Shown here: positions 32,345 to 34,242 of the stretch, one piece after another
Position numbering within the stretch: the first letter of the stretch is position 1
Layout of the letters: each line of letters begins with the position of its first letter
Assembly: GCA_030524485.1 (NCBI GenBank)
Contig: JAUNGR010000013.1
Location: 1 to 34,242 of the forward strand
Direction: 5' to 3'
From: a bacterium
Lineage (GTDB): Bacteria; Bacillota; Clostridia; Lachnospirales; Lachnospiraceae
Length of the DNA stretch: 34,242 nucleotides
Position numbers and translations under genes: made by a program
The notes under the pieces: generated by a model
The model's input: the letters and a program-made list of their open reading frames with translations, nothing else
What the model was told of the DNA's origin: nothing
Database searches by the model: none

Positions 32345-32809
32345 TTATACATTTTCTTCAAAAAATCTTGCATTTCTTTTTCTACAGCTCTCTTCTGTGT
32401 ACTGTTTTCTCCGTTTCGGGAATATCCGATTCATCTGCTGTGCGACTTTCCACCATGGGAGCAAGTCTATGTAGTACAGTCGGAACATGATTCTAAGTTC
32501 TGACTTTTCTATCGACTCTATGTACTCTTCTGCCTCACAAGTCAGCTCTAAAAGCTCCACTTCTTTCAGTTCCAGCATCGCCTGCCACCTGCGAAGAGCT
32601 GATGCCTTTCTTGTGACCACCGCATCCGGAATTCCCGTGATTTTGATTATTCCATAGATGTCATACTCCCCACGACTCCCTTTCACCGTGTCTGACACCT
32701 GTGACTGCTCCAGCTTTCTAATCTCTTTGTTAAGTGTTTCTATCCGCTTCCGGATATCTTTAATTTCTTCCATCATGTCCGCATACTGGACTAATACTTC
32801 CCTGTCCAT
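32345..32809 (-). CDS. ArpU / DUF1492-like late transcription regulator
   Basis: 154 residues from the ATG at 32809, with GGAGG nine bases upstream. N-terminal helix (MDREVLVQYADMMEEIKDIR), then a charged coil, and a C-terminal sigma-4-like region with SELRIMFRLYYIDLLPWWKV and AQQMNRIFPKRRKQYTEESC. These proteins activate late gene expression in Gram-positive phages. It is the last gene before the hairpin-rich zone and packaging genes. A perfect AAGCAGTCA/TGACTGCTT hairpin (32895-32924) lies upstream in its leader. Confidence 0.8.
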   Translation of the reverse strand: MDREVLVQYADMMEEIKDIRKRIETLNKEIRKLEQSQVSDTVKGSRGEYDIYGIIKITGIPDAVVTRKASALRRWQAMLELKEVELLELTCEAEEYIESIEKSELRIMFRLYYIDLLPWWKVAQQMNRIFPKRRKQYTEESCRKRNARFFEENV

Positions 32810-32894
32810 CAAAGGTTCCCTCCGCTCCACTATAGTTGTCATTCTCGCTGCTCTGGAGTACTGGTAGCCTTCTCCTTTTCCTGCTCCTTCCCTC

Positions 32895-32924
32895 AAGCAG
32901 TCACTCCCCTCTGCCTGACTGCTT
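32895..32924. other. Perfect hairpin in the leader of the late regulator
   Basis: AAGCAGTCA (32895-32903) and TGACTGCTT (32916-32924), 12-base loop. It lies between the end of the 61-residue gene and the regulator start. No strong T run follows on the minus strand, so attenuation or mRNA processing is more likely than plain termination. Confidence 0.45.
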
Positions 32925-32929
32925 TCTCG

Positions 32930-33115
32930 TTATCTCCATTCCCTTTTTGTCTTTCTGTCTCGCAGTGTGATGCGTCCAACCACCTCAAAGCCCATCAGGC
33001 TTGCAAGCTCTTTGTAAGTCTTAATCAGCCAGCTGACCGCCTCTGGCGGAGTATCCGCTGCTCGAATGGCTTCACCCTGTGTCGGGTCCGCATACCCTTC
33101 ATGATTTCGATACAT
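32930..33115 (-). CDS. Conserved small phage protein
   Basis: 61 residues, ATG, with GGAAGGAAGG upstream. MYRNHEGYADPTQGEAIRAA is a start seen in many small early proteins of Clostridia phages; the body is VSWLIKTYKELASLMGFEVV with a Lys/Arg-rich tail. Function unknown. Directly after the DUF551 gene. Confidence 0.65.
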   Translation of the reverse strand: MYRNHEGYADPTQGEAIRAADTPPEAVSWLIKTYKELASLMGFEVVGRITLRDRKTKREWR

Positions 33116-33116
33116 T

Positions 33117-33716
33117 CTATTCCTTCCTTCCCTCTCTCACTGGTTGTGGGTCATAAGGTTTTGGTAGCGGCAACCATGCCAGTATCTCTGTCACCACTCC
33201 ATCTGCATTCCTCTCTTTAATCCCATCTAGAACAAAACGTCCCTCTATTCCAACTTCAACTGACCACTGCCCTGCCATCCACTTTGCTGTTGCGATGTTA
33301 ATTCTTTCTTTCTTCCCTTTGCTGACTTTATCCTTCCAGCTTTCCCGATACGTTATCAGTACCAAATCATTGAAAGGCGGAAGTTCTTCTTCAACAGGAA
33401 CCCACTGAAAGATATTCCAGGCTTCTTCTCTCAGCAACGTATCCAAACACTGTGCTAATTTGTGAAGCAGGCGGTCTCTTCCCATGTTTTTCGTCTCCAG
33501 ATACACATCAAACCTGTTCAGATTCAGGCTTTTTACAAACTCCTCTTTCGAAAGTGGCGTTGCCATGTACATAGGTTCTATCACGTCATGATAAACGTCA
33601 CATGACACTTTTGTGTGAGCTATCTTTTCAAACTCCTGTTGTGTCATATCGTTGTACTGCCTTCTTCCACGGTCACATATCCATCCGAAAAGTTCTTCAA
33701 ACTCCTGCTGCGTCAT
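33117..33716 (-). CDS. DUF551-domain phage protein with duplicated N-terminus
   Basis: 199 residues; the ATG at 33716 overlaps the stop of the previous gene (ATGA) and GGAGG lies upstream. The start (MTQQEFEELFGW) is repeated 23 residues later as MTQQEFEKIAHTK. The C-terminal ~100 residues are DUF551: WVPVEEELPPFNDLVLITYR at the front, EILAWLPLPKPYDPQPV at the end. Role unknown, common in early regions of Bacillota phages. Confidence 0.8.
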   Translation of the reverse strand: MTQQEFEELFGWICDRGRRQYNDMTQQEFEKIAHTKVSCDVYHDVIEPMYMATPLSKEEFVKSLNLNRFDVYLETKNMGRDRLLHKLAQCLDTLLREEAWNIFQWVPVEEELPPFNDLVLITYRESWKDKVSKGKKERINIATAKWMAGQWSVEVGIEGRFVLDGIKERNADGVVTEILAWLPLPKPYDPQPVREGRKE

Positions 33717-33741
33717 ATCGTCTTTCCTCCTTCTGCCATGT
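33629..33741. repeat. Tandem duplication at the start of the DUF551 gene
   Basis: A ~45-base segment including CAAACTCCTG (33629-33638 and again 33698-33707) and the following start-codon region is present twice, 69 bp apart, giving two in-frame MTQQEFE starts. Confidence 0.75.
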
Positions 33742-34242
33742 TTGCAGTAACGCTCTGCCACATCATATCATCATAATCGTAGTCGTGTTGTTCAAAGTTG
33801 TGAAAGCGGTTCCTGCCGTTGCTGCTTTCGCTCTTCGAGACTCTTTTTCTGTTCTGCAAAAGCAAAGTTTCGCACTTTTCTCGCAACTTTGCTGTGCTTC
33901 GAATTGTTGTTCTCCAGAATGAGTCCGAAGTCGCAAACTGTAACGCCTCCTCGATTTCCGTTTCACTGCGTCCATCCAGACGCTTCATCCGCTCAATCTC
34001 TGATGCCCAGCGATTCCTCTCGGCAGGAGTTGCTGGAACTTTAGCGTTTGGCAGCTGCTGCTTAAGAGCTACACTCAAACGGTCAACGCATCGCATCTCG
34101 AAAGAGTCAGACGCAAATAAAACTCTTGGCTCTGCCTTTTCTTGTGATGCGTAAGCATCATTCTTTTTTGTTTTTTGTTTTAGTTTATTTATGTCTGTAC
34201 TTTGTACTGCATTTTGTACTTCTTTTGTACTGTCGCTTGTAC
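33713..34242 (-). CDS. Replisome organiser / DnaD-like phage replication protein (C-terminal part)
   Basis: The frame is open to the window edge, so at least ~175 residues; the N-terminus lies outside. The region before residue MRCVDRL is a charged linker (Ser/Asp/Lys/Gln-rich). It then has NRWASEIERMKRLDGRSETE and IEEALQFATSDSFWRTTIRS followed by TAKLREKCETLLLQN, the conserved C-terminal pattern of phage DnaD-like replication initiators. A tail rich in Asn/His/Asp follows. It should load the helicase at the phage origin. It overlaps the DUF551 gene by a few bases. Confidence 0.75.
   Translation of the reverse strand, partial: TSDSTKEVQNAVQSTDINKLKQKTKKNDAYASQEKAEPRVLFASDSFEMRCVDRLSVALKQQLPNAKVPATPAERNRWASEIERMKRLDGRSETEIEEALQFATSDSFWRTTIRSTAKLREKCETLLLQNRKRVSKSESSNGRNRFHNFEQHDYDYDDMMWQSVTANMAEGGKTI

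Noticed and set aside
1..34242. CRISPR array or tRNA genes
   Set aside because: No regularly spaced 24-40 base repeats and no cloverleaf pattern noticed by reading; not searched with software.

Overview
The window is most of a temperate, contractile-tailed (myovirus, PBSX/SPP1-like) prophage, read almost entirely from the minus strand. At its left edge are two plus-strand accessory genes and a fragment of another mobile element. The host looks like a low-to-mid GC Bacillota, most likely Lachnospiraceae/Clostridia. The reasons are strong AGGAGG-type ribosome sites, the XkdK-to-XkdU style tail cluster, and families common in Clostridia phages (DUF6838, DUF551, a crAss001_48-like protein, a TcdE-type holin). 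This host call is inference from gene families, not a database match.

Layout in transcription order (right to left). 33713-34242: C-terminal part of a replisome-organiser protein, cut by the window edge. 33716-32345: a DUF551 protein, a small conserved phage protein and an ArpU/DUF1492-like late regulator. 32344-31484: an unusual small-gene zone with a strong promoter, a 38-residue single-span membrane peptide, several hairpins and a small RHH/Arc-like protein. 31384-26074: packaging genes (small and large terminase, portal) and a Mu-F-type minor head protein that carries an extra C-terminal HExxH metallopeptidase-like domain. 26074-24959: a candidate immunity gene and small accessory genes. 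24791-21130: scaffold, capsid and head-tail connectors. 21128-11206: sheath, tube, tail chaperones with a -1 frameshift, tape measure, LysM hub and baseplate. 11183-5607: tail collar and fibres. 5591-3330: a Cys/His repeat protein, holin, a separately promoted two-gene cassette and a CHAP endolysin.

244-2990 holds plus-strand accessory genes, converging on the phage late operon across a bidirectional terminator: a DUF4041 + GIY-YIG nuclease (a family linked to anti-phage defence) and a DUF4236/SH3 membrane protein. The first 240 bases are GC-rich and packed with hairpins, unlike what follows, and look like a remnant of an integrative element.

How the parts work together: the late regulator should activate the packaging, head, tail and lysis run. 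Terminator and promoter pairs break this run at 24893-24940, 19274-19321 and 4190-4227, probably to set stoichiometry. The most interesting candidates are the Mu-F/metallopeptidase gene with its overlapping small partner, the pair of hairpins that share a loop but have covarying stems, the 21-bp iterons inside the small terminase gene, the 38-residue membrane peptide unit, and the promoter/operator of the lysis-module cassette.
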